This document shows positions 1 to 8,471 of a DNA stretch of 64,000 bases, in pieces. The notes under the pieces were generated by a model. It did not search any database and had not been told where the DNA came from. It worked only from the letters and a program-made list of their open reading frames with translations. Origin of the DNA: Streptomyces hokutonensis (GTDB taxonomy: Bacteria > Actinomycetota > Actinomycetes > Streptomycetales > Streptomycetaceae). The stretch covers positions 124,001 through 188,000 of the forward strand of contig NZ_BARG01000030.1 in the NCBI RefSeq assembly GCF_000376565.1. The letters are read 5' to 3'. The first letter of the stretch is position 1. Every line of letters begins with the position of its first letter. Position numbers and translations under genes: made by a program.

Positions 1-976
1 GCCGCGAAGCCTCCAGGCTGCGCTGGTCGACGAGTGTCCTCGCCATGTCCAGCTCGCCCGCGGCCTCCGCGAACTCGGTCGCGACGTATTCCTGGTCGGC
101 GAGCTTGGCGACGCCGCCCACGGCGCTGGCGACTCGGGTCGCCGACGCGGCCGTCTCCGCGAAGTGGTCCGCCGCGCCCAGGGCGGCGCCGACGGCGACC
201 GCCGCGAACGGGAACCGGCCAGCCGCGGGCCAGGACGACCACAGTGAGTCGAACGTCGGGTGCAGTGCGCGCCGCTGCTCCAGCAGCGGGCGGATCTCAC
301 GCATCGGCAGGATCCGGCGGTCGGGCACGAACACGTCCTCGATCGCCATCGAGCGGCTGCCCGTTCCCCGCAAGCCCGTCGGGAACCAGTCGTCGATCAC
401 CACGGCTTCCTTCTGGTCGACGAGGAACATGTGCCCCTCACCGTTCTCGCCCGCGGGCGCGTTGAACATCAGCCACTTCGAGAAGTCCGAGCCACTGCAG
501 AACCCCCACTGGCCGCTCAGCCGGTAGCCGCCCTGTACCCGCTCCACCTTGGCCTTCGGGTTCAAGTTGATGTTTCCGGCGAGCGTCGCGTACGGGTCCG
601 GCCCCCAGACCTCGTCCTGCACCTCCTCGGGGAAGGCGAGCAGGGCGATGTTGCCGGCACTCAGGACCGAGAAGACCCAGGCGGTGGAGGCACAGCCGCG
701 GGCCAGCGTCAAAGTCACCATCGCGTGCTCGTGATCGGTGAGCTCCAGCCCCTCGTACTTCTTGGGCTTGAGGATGTGGAGGAAACCGGCGTCCTCCAGC
801 CGCCGGTAGGTGTCGCCGGAAATCCGTCGGGAGTCGTCGGTCGCAGCGGCTCCTTCACGCAGCAGCGGCACCAGGTCCTCCGCCGCCCGCAGCACGTCGT
901 CCGCGGTCAGGGAGGAGTCGGGCCCGGGGCGTACGTCCTGTGCGAGGCTGCTCGTCGCGGGGGTCTGGTTCGGCAT
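1..976 (-). CDS. acyl-CoA dehydrogenase-fold flavoprotein (partial, 3' end beyond the left edge)
   Basis: The gene starts at ATG 976 and runs leftward off the window, so only about 325 codons are present. The protein opens MPNQTPATSSLAQDV and contains the helical N-terminal domain of acyl-CoA dehydrogenases, then a beta domain segment (GYRLSGQWGFCSGSDFSKW) of the kind seen in the class D flavin monooxygenases such as HsaA and HpaB-like enzymes. Those enzymes hydroxylate phenols using reduced FMN or FAD from a partner reductase; whether this one is a monooxygenase or a dehydrogenase cannot be settled without the C-terminus. It lies 69 bases downstream of a GMC oxidoreductase on the same strand, so the two are probably co-transcribed. 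No reductase gene is visible in the window. The family call is firm; the reaction is inference. Confidence 0.75.
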   Translation of the reverse strand, partial: MPNQTPATSSLAQDVRPGPDSSLTADDVLRAAEDLVPLLREGAAATDDSRRISGDTYRRLEDAGFLHILKPKKYEGLELTDHEHAMVTLTLARGCASTAWVFSVLSAGNIALLAFPEEVQDEVWGPDPYATLAGNINLNPKAKVERVQGGYRLSGQWGFCSGSDFSKWLMFNAPAGENGEGHMFLVDQKEAVVIDDWFPTGLRGTGSRSMAIEDVFVPDRRILPMREIRPLLEQRRALHPTFDSLWSSWPAAGRFPFAAVAVGAALGAADHFAETAASATRVASAVGGVAKLADQEYVATEFAEAAGELDMARTLVDQRSLEASR

Positions 977-1045
977 TCCGTGGCCTTCTTTCTGGGAAGT
1001 CGTGCTGTGCTGAGTGGTGTGCAAATGGCGCGACGGGCGGGCCCG

Positions 1046-2614
1046 TCACGCGTGCTGGGCCATGAGCTCGCTGCCCCGTTCGCCGATCACGACCGCCGCC
1101 GCGTGCGTCGGGGCTCGGGTGATGTCGGGCATGACGGAGGCGTCGATGACACGCAGACCGTCGACGCCGTGCACCCGTAGCTCGGGGTCGACGACAGAGA
1201 GGCTGTCTGTGCCTGCCCGGCAGGTGCCGACGGGGTGGTTGATGGACACCATGGTTCGGCGGACGAAGTCGAGCACCGCGCCGGAGTCCGCCGCGGAAGC
1301 CAGATCGCGCGGCTGTTCCCCGACATAGACGCGGAACACGGGCGCGGCCGCGATCTCCATGAGCCGGCGGATCCCCTCCACCAGCGTCTGCCGGTCGGAC
1401 GACTCGGTCAGATACCGCGGATCGATCAGAGGCTTCGCCGACGGGTCGACGGACCGCAGGCGCAACTGCCCACGGCTGACCGGGGACAGCAGGCTCACCA
1501 TGCACGTGAGCCAGCGTTCACTGCCGCCGGAGAAGTCGACCGCCGCGGGCAGCACCTGGATGTCCGGTGCACCGGAGACCTCCCCGCACCGAAGGTAGGC
1601 CGCAACCTCCGCCAGAACCGCGAGCGGCCCGCGCCTGCGCTCGGCGTACGTGGCGATGTTCTCCTCGGTCTGTGCGTCGTTCCAGGTACGGCCCCGCACG
1701 ACCGGCCAGGTGACCGGCACTGTCGGATGGTCGTGCAGGTTGGCGCCGACTCCCTGGACGTCTGCCGCCACCTCGATGCCGAGATCGGCAAGGTGCTGCG
1801 CCGGACCGATCCCGGACAGCATGAGGATCTGCGGAGAGCGCAGGGCCCCCGCGCACAGCACCACCGACGCCGTCGACACGGTCCGGTGCCGACCGGCGCG
1901 ATCCAGATACTGCACACCCACGACGCGCTGCCTGTTGAGCAGCACCCGCCGGACCACCGCACCGACCTGCACCGTGAGCTGGGCCCGGTCCATGGCCGGG
2001 ACTAGGTAGTCGCGTGCGTTGCTGCGCTCGCCGTTTCGGATACTGCTGTAGACGAGGCCTGCGCCGTCCAGGTCGCCGCTGTTGAAATCGCGGTTGATGT
2101 CGAGCCCGAACTCCAGGCAGGCCGTGACGAAGGCCAGCGACATGGGGTTGACGTCACGCGGGGTGGTCACCGCGATGGGCCCGCCCCGGGCGTGCGCCTC
2201 GGAGTCGCCGAGTTCGTTGTCCTCGGCGCGGCGGAAGCTGGGCAGAAGGTCATCCCATCCCCAGCCCTTCATGCCGCGTTCCGCCCAGCCGTCGTAGTCC
2301 CCGCGTGTGCCGCGGCACCAGGACAGAAAGTTGATCGCCCCGCCGCCGCCCAGGACGCGCCCCGAGGAGATCGGAACCTTCCGGCCGTGGAGTTCTGGCT
2401 GCGGAACGGTCTCGTCGCACCAGTCGAACTCACCGCGCTGCAGCTGGAACACACCCAGAGGCGGAATCAGGTGACCCGCGGGAGTGGTGTCCAGGGGGCC
2501 GGCCTCCAGGAGCAGGACACGAGCTCCGTCGCGCTCGCTGAGACGCGTTGCCACCACGCTGCCCGCTGCGCCGCCGCCCACGACGACGTGATCAAAGTGT
2601 CTGTCCTGCGTCAT
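1046..2614 (-). CDS. GMC family FAD-dependent oxidoreductase (choline dehydrogenase-like)
   Basis: This 522-residue protein has the complete glucose-methanol-choline oxidoreductase layout. The N-terminal Rossmann motif GGGAAGSVVATRL binds FAD, a GMC signature region follows (SSGRVLGGGGAINFLSWCRG), and the C-terminal catalytic region carries NHPVGTCRAG with its active-site histidine, then APTHAAAVVIGERG. Such enzymes oxidise primary or secondary alcohols to aldehydes or ketones. Two starts are possible, GTG 2617 and ATG 2614. ATG is preferred because GGGAGA lies at a better distance from it. It is the middle gene of a leftward catabolic set and lies upstream of the flavoprotein at the window edge. 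The alcohol substrate is unknown. A conserved catalytic Asn seen in many relatives is His here, as in the choline-oxidising branch variants. Confidence 0.85.
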   Translation of the reverse strand: MTQDRHFDHVVVGGGAAGSVVATRLSERDGARVLLLEAGPLDTTPAGHLIPPLGVFQLQRGEFDWCDETVPQPELHGRKVPISSGRVLGGGGAINFLSWCRGTRGDYDGWAERGMKGWGWDDLLPSFRRAEDNELGDSEAHARGGPIAVTTPRDVNPMSLAFVTACLEFGLDINRDFNSGDLDGAGLVYSSIRNGERSNARDYLVPAMDRAQLTVQVGAVVRRVLLNRQRVVGVQYLDRAGRHRTVSTASVVLCAGALRSPQILMLSGIGPAQHLADLGIEVAADVQGVGANLHDHPTVPVTWPVVRGRTWNDAQTEENIATYAERRRGPLAVLAEVAAYLRCGEVSGAPDIQVLPAAVDFSGGSERWLTCMVSLLSPVSRGQLRLRSVDPSAKPLIDPRYLTESSDRQTLVEGIRRLMEIAAAPVFRVYVGEQPRDLASAADSGAVLDFVRRTMVSINHPVGTCRAGTDSLSVVDPELRVHGVDGLRVIDASVMPDITRAPTHAAAVVIGERGSELMAQHA

Positions 2615-2824
2615 CACTTCTCCCTATGGGGCCGAACTTCGAAGAGGTCCTCGCTCCCGGGGGATGGTGCGGACCTGGATGCCAGCGGCAGTGGAAAGGG
2701 CACGCACCGAGAGCGTCGAGGGTGATGTCTGGGAGTCGGCCCGCCGCGCCGGAGGGGGTGAGCGCGAGCGGGCCGACTCCGGCCAGGGCGGCCACCGATG
2801 GTGAGCCGAGTGAGGCGGAGCGTC

Positions 2825-3745
2825 CTAACTGGCAGGCATCGGTGGCCGCGTCTGCAACCTGCCGCCTGCCCGCAGCAGTTGACTCTCTCCGGGGTGACCG
2901 AGTACGGCTTCGAGCAGGCGCGCCGACCGCATGACCGCGTCGAGATCGAGGCCCGTCGACATGCCGCTGTCTTCGAGGAGGTAGACCAGTTCCTCGGTGG
3001 CGATGTTTCCGGTCGCTCCCGGCGCGAAGGGGCAGCCGCCGAAACCGCCGGCTGATGCGTCGATCATGGACACGCCCGCCTCGATCGCCGCCCAGGCACT
3101 GGCCAGGCCCGTCCCTCGGGTGTTGTGCATGTGGACCGCCAGAGGTGTCCCGGGGACAGCAGTCCGTACGGCGTCGATCGTGCTCGTGACCCGCCCCGGG
3201 ACGACCGTCCCGACCGTGTCCCCCAGCCCGATGACGTCGGCGCCGGCGGCCACCGCGCCGGCGGCCAGTTCGACCGTGCGGCCGGCGCTGGTCCTGCCGT
3301 CGAAGGGGCAGTCCCAGGCCGTCGCGAGGATGACCTCGCAACGGCCTTCGGCCTCATGGACGAGTTCCGTGATCCGACCCACGAGGTCCAGCGACTCGGC
3401 CGTGGAACGGCGCACGTTGGCCTGGCTGTGCCCGTCCGCCACCGAGACGACGTACTCGATGGTGCGGAACCCGGCCCTGATCGCCCTCTCCGCACCACTG
3501 ACGGAGGCCACCAGCGCCGACCACTCGATCCCGGGCCACTGCGTCACGAGTTCGGCGACATACTCCGCGTCGGCCATGCTCGGAACGGCCCGGGGCGAGA
3601 CGAACGCGGTGGCCTCGATGCGCTTGGCCCCGGTCGCGACGAGAGACTCCAGCACCCGCGCCTTGTCGGCGCGGTCGAGTGGCTTCTCGAGCTGCAGTCC
3701 GTCGCGTGGCGCGACCTCGCGAATCGAGACAACCGGCTCAGGCAT
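2825..3745 (-). CDS. hydroxymethylglutaryl-CoA lyase family protein
   Basis: This 306-residue TIM-barrel protein belongs to the HMG-CoA lyase (DRE-TIM) family. Visible landmarks are VAPRDGLQ near the start (the metal-binding Arg-Asp pair), HMHNTRGTG (metal-binding histidines), and the family signature GGCPFAPGATGN with its active-site cysteine. Known members cleave 3-hydroxy-3-methylglutaryl-CoA to acetyl-CoA and acetoacetate; close relatives act on other 3-hydroxyacyl-CoA esters. It starts at ATG 3745 behind GGAG and is 9 bases downstream of the VOC gene, so the two form an operon. The neighbouring CoA-transferase could supply its CoA-ester substrate. It is not next to the methylcrotonyl-CoA-carboxylase-like operon at 20-27 kb, so a role in leucine breakdown is possible but not shown. 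Confidence 0.85.
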   Translation of the reverse strand: MPEPVVSIREVAPRDGLQLEKPLDRADKARVLESLVATGAKRIEATAFVSPRAVPSMADAEYVAELVTQWPGIEWSALVASVSGAERAIRAGFRTIEYVVSVADGHSQANVRRSTAESLDLVGRITELVHEAEGRCEVILATAWDCPFDGRTSAGRTVELAAGAVAAGADVIGLGDTVGTVVPGRVTSTIDAVRTAVPGTPLAVHMHNTRGTGLASAWAAIEAGVSMIDASAGGFGGCPFAPGATGNIATEELVYLLEDSGMSTGLDLDAVMRSARLLEAVLGHPGESQLLRAGGRLQTRPPMPAS

Positions 3746-3754
3746 GTCCGACTC

Positions 3755-4318
3755 CTAGTCGCGCGGGGTCCAGTTGTGGAGGAGCTCCGGCCAGTTCGGG
3801 AACCCGAAGGGGCCACCCATGGGGGTGACCTTGTCCTCGGGGACCTCCTCCCACGTCGTGACCTCGAGGTTGTTGCCGTCGAGGTCACGGAAGTAGATGG
3901 AGACCGCCGACATGCCGCGGTGGCTGCGCGGGCCGTCGAACGGGACGCCCTGGTCCTTGAGGTGGTCGGCGAACTGGAGCAGGCCCTCGGCGGTCGTGCC
4001 GAACGCCCAGTGCGGCTGGGGTTCCAGCGTGGTGAGGTCCGGGTAGGACTTGTCGTCCTTCGGCTTGGCGATCTCGAGCAGCGTCGTTCCGACGTGGTAG
4101 AAGATGTGCTGCGGGCGCCCCAGCCTGATGTCCTCGGCGTCCCAGCCTGCCCGGTAGACCTCGACACCGCCGAGGACCTGCTCGACGAACTTGCCGGCCT
4201 TGTGCGGGTCGCGGACCGCCACTCCGACGTGGTCCAGGCCTGTGAGGCCGACCGAGTTCTTCGGAATGTCGAACCGGATTCCGTGGTCCAGGAATGCCTT
4301 GCTGATCTCTGTGGTCAC
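3755..4318 (-). CDS. VOC family (glyoxalase/extradiol dioxygenase fold) protein
   Basis: The 187-residue protein begins at GTG 4318. It carries the paired beta-alpha-beta-beta-beta modules of the vicinal-oxygen-chelate superfamily: a first module LTGLDHVGVAVRDPHKAGKF with the metal-ligand histidine, and a second with ISIYFRDLDGNNLEVTTW, where the GNxLE glutamate is the usual last metal ligand. Members include methylmalonyl-CoA epimerase, glyoxalase I and extradiol ring-cleavage dioxygenases. The length and single-domain form do not decide between these. Its place between a CoA-transferase and an HMG-CoA-lyase-like gene suggests either an epimerase on a CoA ester or a ring-cleaving enzyme in the same pathway. 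It is the first gene of the 9-base-spaced pair with the lyase. Confidence 0.75.
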   Translation of the reverse strand: MTTEISKAFLDHGIRFDIPKNSVGLTGLDHVGVAVRDPHKAGKFVEQVLGGVEVYRAGWDAEDIRLGRPQHIFYHVGTTLLEIAKPKDDKSYPDLTTLEPQPHWAFGTTAEGLLQFADHLKDQGVPFDGPRSHRGMSAVSIYFRDLDGNNLEVTTWEEVPEDKVTPMGGPFGFPNWPELLHNWTPRD

Positions 4319-4433
4319 GGCTCACGCTCCATTGCGTTTCATTGCTTCACTGAATGTGTTCTTCGGTCTTCTGGCCGTGCGGTGAACGACCAGAGTCTTT
4401 GCCAATCCCTTGGAATTGCCGAAGGGAACGTGC

Positions 4434-5573
4434 TCAGTCGAGCAGATGGTTGTGCTCACCGAGTCTCGGTGCGCCGCGTTCCACCGCTCCCGGAGTGGCG
4501 GAGAGTTTGGGAACGATGCCCGGCATAGGCACCTCTTCGCTGTCAAGGGAGGGATCGGCGACGCGCAGAATCATGTCGCGGGCGCGGAAATGTTCATCGC
4601 TGTGGATATCGGCCGCGTTGTAGATACGGCTCGCCGGAACCCCGGCCTCATCCAGCAGCAAAAGCGCCTTTTGCGAGTCGAGTGACCTCGCCCATTCGGC
4701 GACTTCCTGATCGAGCTCGGTCTGCCGAAGCGCCCGTTCGTTGTGCGTGGCGTAGGAGTCGGGAAGGAGCCACTCCTCGTGACCGGCCGCGCGGGCGAAT
4801 CGCTCGAAGACCGCATCCTGGTTGGCCCCGATCGCGAGCCATACACCGTCGGATGTCTGGTAGACGTTCGACGGCGCGATGCCCGGCAGGATGGATCCCT
4901 GCGGTTCCCGGACGACGCCCATCAGCTCGTACTCCGCCGCGATCGACTCCATCAGGCTCCACATGGCCTCGTAGAGCGCGACGTCGACCATCTGGCCTGC
5001 GCCCGTCCGGTCCCGCACCCGAAGGGCGAGTTGCGCCCCGACGAATCCGTAGATGCCGGCCATCGTGTCGGCGATCGAGATGCCCACCCGCACGGGAGGC
5101 CGGCCGGGTTCGGCGGTCATGTACCGGAAGCCGCTCATCGCCTCACCGATCAGGCCGAAGCCCGGACGGTGTTTGTAGGGGCCGGTCTGCCCGAACCCCG
5201 AGATCCGGATGAGGATCAGGGCGGGGTTCAGCTCGTGGAGCACGTCCCAGCCCAGACCCCATTTCTCCAGGGTCCCCGGGCGGAAGTTCTCGATGACGAC
5301 GTCCGCATCGCCGAGGAGTCGCTTCAGCTGCTCCTGGCCCTCTGCCGTGGCCAGGTTGATGACAACGGAACTCTTGCCCCTGCCGACATAGGACCAGTGC
5401 AGTCCCACCCCGTTGTAGAGCCGACCCCAGTGCCGCATCGGATCGCCGTTCGGCGGCTCGACCTTGATCACGTCCGCGCCGTGATCGGCAAACATGCGAC
5501 CGCAGACGGGACCTGCTATCAGGTGCCCGAGCTCAACCACCTTCAGCCCGGACAACGAACGACCGTCAGACAT
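4434..5573 (-). CDS. CaiB/BaiF family III CoA-transferase
   Basis: The protein is 379 residues when started at ATG 5573 (MSDGRSLSGLKVVELGH). An upstream extension to 5729 would cross the operator and lacks family similarity. The N-terminal segment GLKVVELGHLIAGPVCGRMF and the KVEPPNGDPMRHW motif are typical of formyl-CoA/carnitine CoA-transferases. Asp169, in IADTMAGIYG, matches the position of the catalytic aspartate of the family, and VDVALYEAM follows. It moves CoA from a donor thioester to a carboxylic acid, usually the activation step of a degradation route. A GTAGT-N-AACGACTAC operator at 5605-5629 sits about 32-56 bases upstream of the start, and a GCGGAC/GTCCGC palindrome lies 130 bases upstream. 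This gene is therefore probably co-regulated with genes at 29-41 kb. Confidence 0.88.
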   Translation of the reverse strand: MSDGRSLSGLKVVELGHLIAGPVCGRMFADHGADVIKVEPPNGDPMRHWGRLYNGVGLHWSYVGRGKSSVVINLATAEGQEQLKRLLGDADVVIENFRPGTLEKWGLGWDVLHELNPALILIRISGFGQTGPYKHRPGFGLIGEAMSGFRYMTAEPGRPPVRVGISIADTMAGIYGFVGAQLALRVRDRTGAGQMVDVALYEAMWSLMESIAAEYELMGVVREPQGSILPGIAPSNVYQTSDGVWLAIGANQDAVFERFARAAGHEEWLLPDSYATHNERALRQTELDQEVAEWARSLDSQKALLLLDEAGVPASRIYNAADIHSDEHFRARDMILRVADPSLDSEEVPMPGIVPKLSATPGAVERGAPRLGEHNHLLD

Positions 5574-5604
5574 GCGGCCTCCACGTGGACATGTGACAAG
5601 CAGT

Positions 5605-5629
5605 GCGTAGTTAGGATACGAACGACTAC
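5605..5629 (-). promoter_or_regulatory. operator type 1, site A (upstream of CoA-transferase)
   Basis: Read on the minus strand it is GTAGTCGTT, C, GTA, TCC, TAACTACGC. It matches site D (32128-32152) at 21 of 25 bases; the differences are the tenth base and the central triplet. The ends GTAGT and ACTAC form an inverted repeat, as expected for a dimeric regulator. It lies 32-56 bases before the CoA-transferase start. Confidence 0.75.
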
Positions 5630-5701
5630 CCGGCAAGGCAAGACCGAGGGTGTCGCGTGGTGCGTGGTCGCGAGTCGGACACGCCTCATCGACACCCACA
5701 A

Positions 5702-5717
5702 GCGGACGACTGTCCGC
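5702..5717. promoter_or_regulatory. operator type 2 (GCGGAC-N4-GTCCGC), copy 1
   Basis: The sequence GCGGACGACTGTCCGC is a perfect 6+6 inverted repeat with a four-base centre. The same arms occur in front of the TetR gene at 28945 (two copies) and ahead of the dienelactone hydrolase gene at 29998, which points to that TetR as the binder. Confidence 0.7.
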
Positions 5718-6116
5718 TGGCCTGGACACTACCTTCCCATCGAGGAGACGGGAAGTGCTGCGCGGCGGGAAATCGGGATGAATGCATCATTCGAGGATGT
5801 AAGCCTCTGTAGGGCGGGCAGGGTGAGCAGGGGTGAGCGATCCATGTGCCCAGGTGGCGGACAGTGATCCGTTTTTTCCATGACCAGGACAGTCGATGGA
5901 AACCGTCACTTCGTCGAGCCATCCTCGGCATCCGACCTGGATGGCCATCACTGACGTGACGAGCGGGTCGCTTCCCCTCGTGGCGGTACGCGCCCTCCGT
6001 CGACGGCGTGCGCGCCGGACTCGAAGCGCGGTGTGGGTTTCAGGGCTGTGGTCGATGTCCGACGAATGAGCATGGTCACGCGATGGGGGCCCTCGACCTG
6101 GACCTCGCGGGACTCT

Positions 6117-6139
6117 ATAGTCGTTAGTCGATTCACGGC
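6117..6139 (+). promoter_or_regulatory. operator type 1, site B (upstream of FAH-family gene)
   Basis: The core AGTCGTTAGTC (6119-6129) is an exact 11-base match to the core of site E at 37290-37300 on the opposite strand. Over the 23-base element it matches site A at about 14 positions, so the second half-site is weak. It ends about 40 bases before the GTG start at 6181. Confidence 0.55.
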
Positions 6140-6180
6140 CATGTGTAATGGCCACGGTGATACCTACGACGGGAGACCCT

Positions 6181-7041
6181 GTGAAACTTGCACTGTTCGA
6201 CGGCGGCCGAATCGGCGTCGTCGAAGACTCCGAGATTGTGGATGTGACTTCCGTGGCGCCGGGCTTCGACTCGGGTTACGCACAGAATCACTGGCTGCGC
6301 CTGTGCGCCGATTTCGAAAAGCTCCGGGAACCGCTGGAGCGGGTGGCCGCGACCGGCCCGCGCATCCCGATCGAACAAGTCCGCCTCGACGCCCCCGTGT
6401 TGAATCCGTCGAAGATCGTGTGTGCCGCGGCGAACTACGACGAACATCTCGCGGAAATGGACCCCATCCTCACTGACGCCCAACGCGCATCCGCGGCCTG
6501 GTTCCTCGCCTTCGATGTCTTCCTGAAGGCGCCCAGCAGCATCATCGGGCCGGGCAGTGACATCGAGCTGCCCGACCTGCCCAATGCCATCCACCATGAG
6601 TGCGAACTCGCGCTGGTGATCGGCAAGACCGCACGGAACGTCGACGCCTCACAAGCCCTCGACCACGTCCTCGGCTACACCATCCTCATCGACGTCACCG
6701 TCCGCGGTGACGGCGACCGCACCCGCCGCAAGTCCTACGACACCTTCTGCCCCGTCGGCCCGTGGCTCGTCACCGCCGACGAGATCGGCGACCCCCAGCA
6801 GCTCGACATCACGCTGAATGTCAACGGCCTCAGCCGGCAGTCGGTGAACACCAGCACGATGAAGGTGCCGATCGACCAGATGATCGCCTACGCCTCCAGC
6901 GTCATGACCCTTCACCCGGGTGACCTCCTGACCACCGGCTCCCCTCCGGGCGTCGGCGCCATCAACCCCGGCGACCGGCTGCACGCGTACATCGAGAAGA
7001 TCGGTGAGATGGAGCTGGGAGTCGTCGGCCCCAAGGGGTGA
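6181..7041 (+). CDS. fumarylacetoacetate hydrolase family protein
   Basis: The start is taken as GTG 6181, with GGGAGA seven bases upstream; an ATG at 6148 also exists in frame. The 286-residue protein has the FAH-family C-terminal fold. PSKIVCAAANYDEHL is the usual entry, HHECELALVIGK carries the two metal-binding glutamates, and ILIDVTVRGDGD carries the metal-binding aspartate. LLTTGSPPGVG ends the active-site region. Members hydrolyse fumarylacetoacetate, fumarylpyruvate or acylpyruvates, or decarboxylate or hydrate related diketo acids. A gentisate-dioxygenase-like bicupin gene lies at 38369 under an operator of the same type, so fumarylpyruvate or acylpyruvate hydrolysis after gentisate-type ring cleavage is a reasonable guess. 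The guess rests on co-regulation, not on substrate residues. Confidence 0.85.
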   Translation: MKLALFDGGRIGVVEDSEIVDVTSVAPGFDSGYAQNHWLRLCADFEKLREPLERVAATGPRIPIEQVRLDAPVLNPSKIVCAAANYDEHLAEMDPILTDAQRASAAWFLAFDVFLKAPSSIIGPGSDIELPDLPNAIHHECELALVIGKTARNVDASQALDHVLGYTILIDVTVRGDGDRTRRKSYDTFCPVGPWLVTADEIGDPQQLDITLNVNGLSRQSVNTSTMKVPIDQMIAYASSVMTLHPGDLLTTGSPPGVGAINPGDRLHAYIEKIGEMELGVVGPKG

Positions 7042-7446
7042 GCCGAAGCCCTGCCGGTCGGCGTCCGTCAGCAGCTCTTGCGGTCCGGCAATTGGTCCAC
7101 CGCCATGCTGTCCCGAGTTTCACGGCAAGGGCGGCGATCCGACGGAGAGGCGGCACGGGCCGAATGAGCGGTTCTTTCTCCTTGGGCTCCCAAGCTTCCG
7201 TAACCGCTGGTCGTCTCGATCCGGCAGCTGTCTGAGCAGAATCCGCCGACAGCGCAGGGTGTGCCCGGCGCGTCCGTAGGGCTGCCGTCGAGGAGCTCGA
7301 TCTTTCTGTGGAAGCAGAACGCTCGGCCTCGCTGCGGTTTGCCCTGCCGGACGCCGGCGATCGGCAGCAGGGTTGCGGTCGTCTGGATGTCGAGTCGGCG
7401 AGGCGTCGGCCCTGCCTGGGTGGGAGTGCCCGTGAGCGGCCCTCAC
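7042..7446. other. intergenic stretch with no supported gene
   Basis: Open frames here show no family motifs and no clear start signals. The stretch leads into the frameshifted tautomerase-like remnant. I see no strong terminator after the FAH-family gene. Confidence 0.5.
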
Positions 7447-7764
7447 CTGGCAACCCGTCACAAGCCTGTGAACCCACTGGCGGATGCCGGTCCGGGCGCC
7501 GACGCGATGGTGATCGACGTGACGGTCATGGACGGAGACTGGCGGCAGGAGGCCCGCGGCGAGGTCATCAAGCGCGTCCTGGCCGCGATGGCCGACGCCT
7601 GTGGTGTGGCGGAACCGTTGCCGAGCTGGTGGGGGAAACTTCCGCGTGATCGACGAGGGCGGCTGGGGCTCGCGCGGCGGCGTCTTGTCCATCCTCTCCC
7701 TCCTCGACGGCGGCGTGTTCACCGAGGAGAAGGCTGCCGCCGTCCGCGCCGTGCTCGGCGCATG
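7447..7764 (+). pseudogene. frameshifted tautomerase-like remnant
   Basis: One frame reads MVIDVTVMDGDWRQEARGEV and on to a PLPSWW segment at about 7508-7631, resembling the N-terminus of 4-oxalocrotonate-tautomerase-like proteins (short beta strand, then a helix). Reading then continues sensibly only in another frame, as GNFRVIDEGGWGSRGG and LLDGGVFTEEKAAAVRAVLGA, ending at the stop near 7764. The run of G at about 7630-7635 is the likely place of the shift. The catalytic N-terminal proline expected after the initiator Met is not seen. Either a single-base indel broke the gene or the deposited sequence has an error here. The family is a weak call. Confidence 0.4.
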
Positions 7765-7841
7765 AGAAGCGTCCGGCCAGGCGCAACACGTTCGCCGGGT
7801 GGTGTGCCCGGCCGTGCCTCGGGGAGGCGGCCGACGGCCCC

Positions 7842-8432
7842 TCAGTCCTTGATCGTGGCGGCGATGAGGGTCTGGAGTTGCGTTGCCGTGCGGTCCAGGG
7901 GTTCGGTGCTGCGCTTGGCGCGGCACAGGGCCACGGTGCCCTCGACGGCCGCGACGATGAGCGTGGCGACCTGCACGGCCTGTTCGGCGTCGGCGCCGTG
8001 TTCGTGCAGGGACTCGGCGAGCAGGCTCTCCCACTGGTCGAAGACCTCGGCCGCGGCCACCAGGGCGGGTGGCACCTCGTCAGTGGGGGGTTCCTCTATG
8101 GCCACTGCCAGGACGGGGCATCCGGCGTGGAAGTCGGTGTCGACGACGATCTTGCGCCACAGGGCCAGGAAGGCGCGCAGTCCTGCGGCCGGGCCTGCCG
8201 CGAGTTCCTTGCGCAGAGTGCGGGCGATCCGCTCACCCGTGTAGCGGACCGCTTCGGTGGCCAACTGCCGCTTGCCGCCCGGGAAGTAGTGGTACGTCGA
8301 GCCGAGCGGCGCCTTGGCGTGCTTGGCCATCTCCCGGATGCTCGTGGCGCTCAGGCCGCGTCGGCTGATCATGTCGGCGGCTCCGGCCACGATCTTGACC
8401 CGCGCCGGGCCGTGTTCCGGATCTTTGGCCAT
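7842..8432 (-). CDS. TetR family transcriptional regulator (LmrA/YxaF-like C-terminus)
   Basis: Starting at ATG 8432 gives a 196-residue repressor. The helix-turn-helix is clear: ARVKIVAGAADMISRRGLSA, then SIREMAKHAKAPLGSTYHYF followed by GGKRQLATEAV. The C-terminal region with FHAGCPVLAVAIE resembles the LmrA/YxaF subgroup, which binds small hydrophobic ligands. A palindrome, TATGAC-N4-GTTATA, lies at 8456-8471, just upstream of its own start, and an element with identical arms lies at 14028-14043 before the monooxygenase, alcohol dehydrogenase and thioesterase genes. The regulator therefore probably represses itself and that operon. It is divergent from the AraC-family gene at 8647. Confidence 0.85.
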   Translation of the reverse strand: MAKDPEHGPARVKIVAGAADMISRRGLSATSIREMAKHAKAPLGSTYHYFPGGKRQLATEAVRYTGERIARTLRKELAAGPAAGLRAFLALWRKIVVDTDFHAGCPVLAVAIEEPPTDEVPPALVAAAEVFDQWESLLAESLHEHGADAEQAVQVATLIVAAVEGTVALCRAKRSTEPLDRTATQLQTLIAATIKD

Positions 8433-8455
8433 AAGCCTGTGCCCCTCCCCGCGAC

Positions 8456-8471
8456 TATAACGACTGTCATA
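8456..8471. promoter_or_regulatory. operator type 3, copy 1 (own promoter of the TetR gene)
   Basis: The plus strand reads TATAACGACTGTCATA. Its complement is TATGACAGTCGTTATA, with arms TATGAC and GTTATA identical to those at 14028-14043. Only the four central bases differ between copies. It lies 24-39 bases upstream of the TetR start. Confidence 0.7.

Larger units (their letters stand above)
5574..6180. promoter_or_regulatory. 607-base divergent control region between CoA-transferase and FAH-family genes
   Basis: No convincing gene was found in this stretch. It holds operator copies of two types: the long GTAGT/AACGACTAC element at 5605-5629 and a weaker copy at 6117-6139, and the palindrome GCGGACGACTGTCCGC at 5702-5717. 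There is also an unassigned inverted repeat, GAATG-CAT-CATTC, near 5778-5790. Both genes read away from the region, so it must contain two promoters. Confidence 0.7.

Noticed and set aside
260-1180. 306-codon plus-strand frame over the first gene
   Set aside because: It is the complement of the acyl-CoA-dehydrogenase-like gene and has no recognisable motifs.
4381-4400. A sixth type 1 operator upstream of the VOC gene
   Set aside because: Only GGTCGTTC resembles the core and the second half-site is absent.
7120-8034. 304-codon minus-strand frame overlapping the TetR gene end
   Set aside because: Arginine- and proline-rich with no motif, and it conflicts with the TetR gene in another frame.
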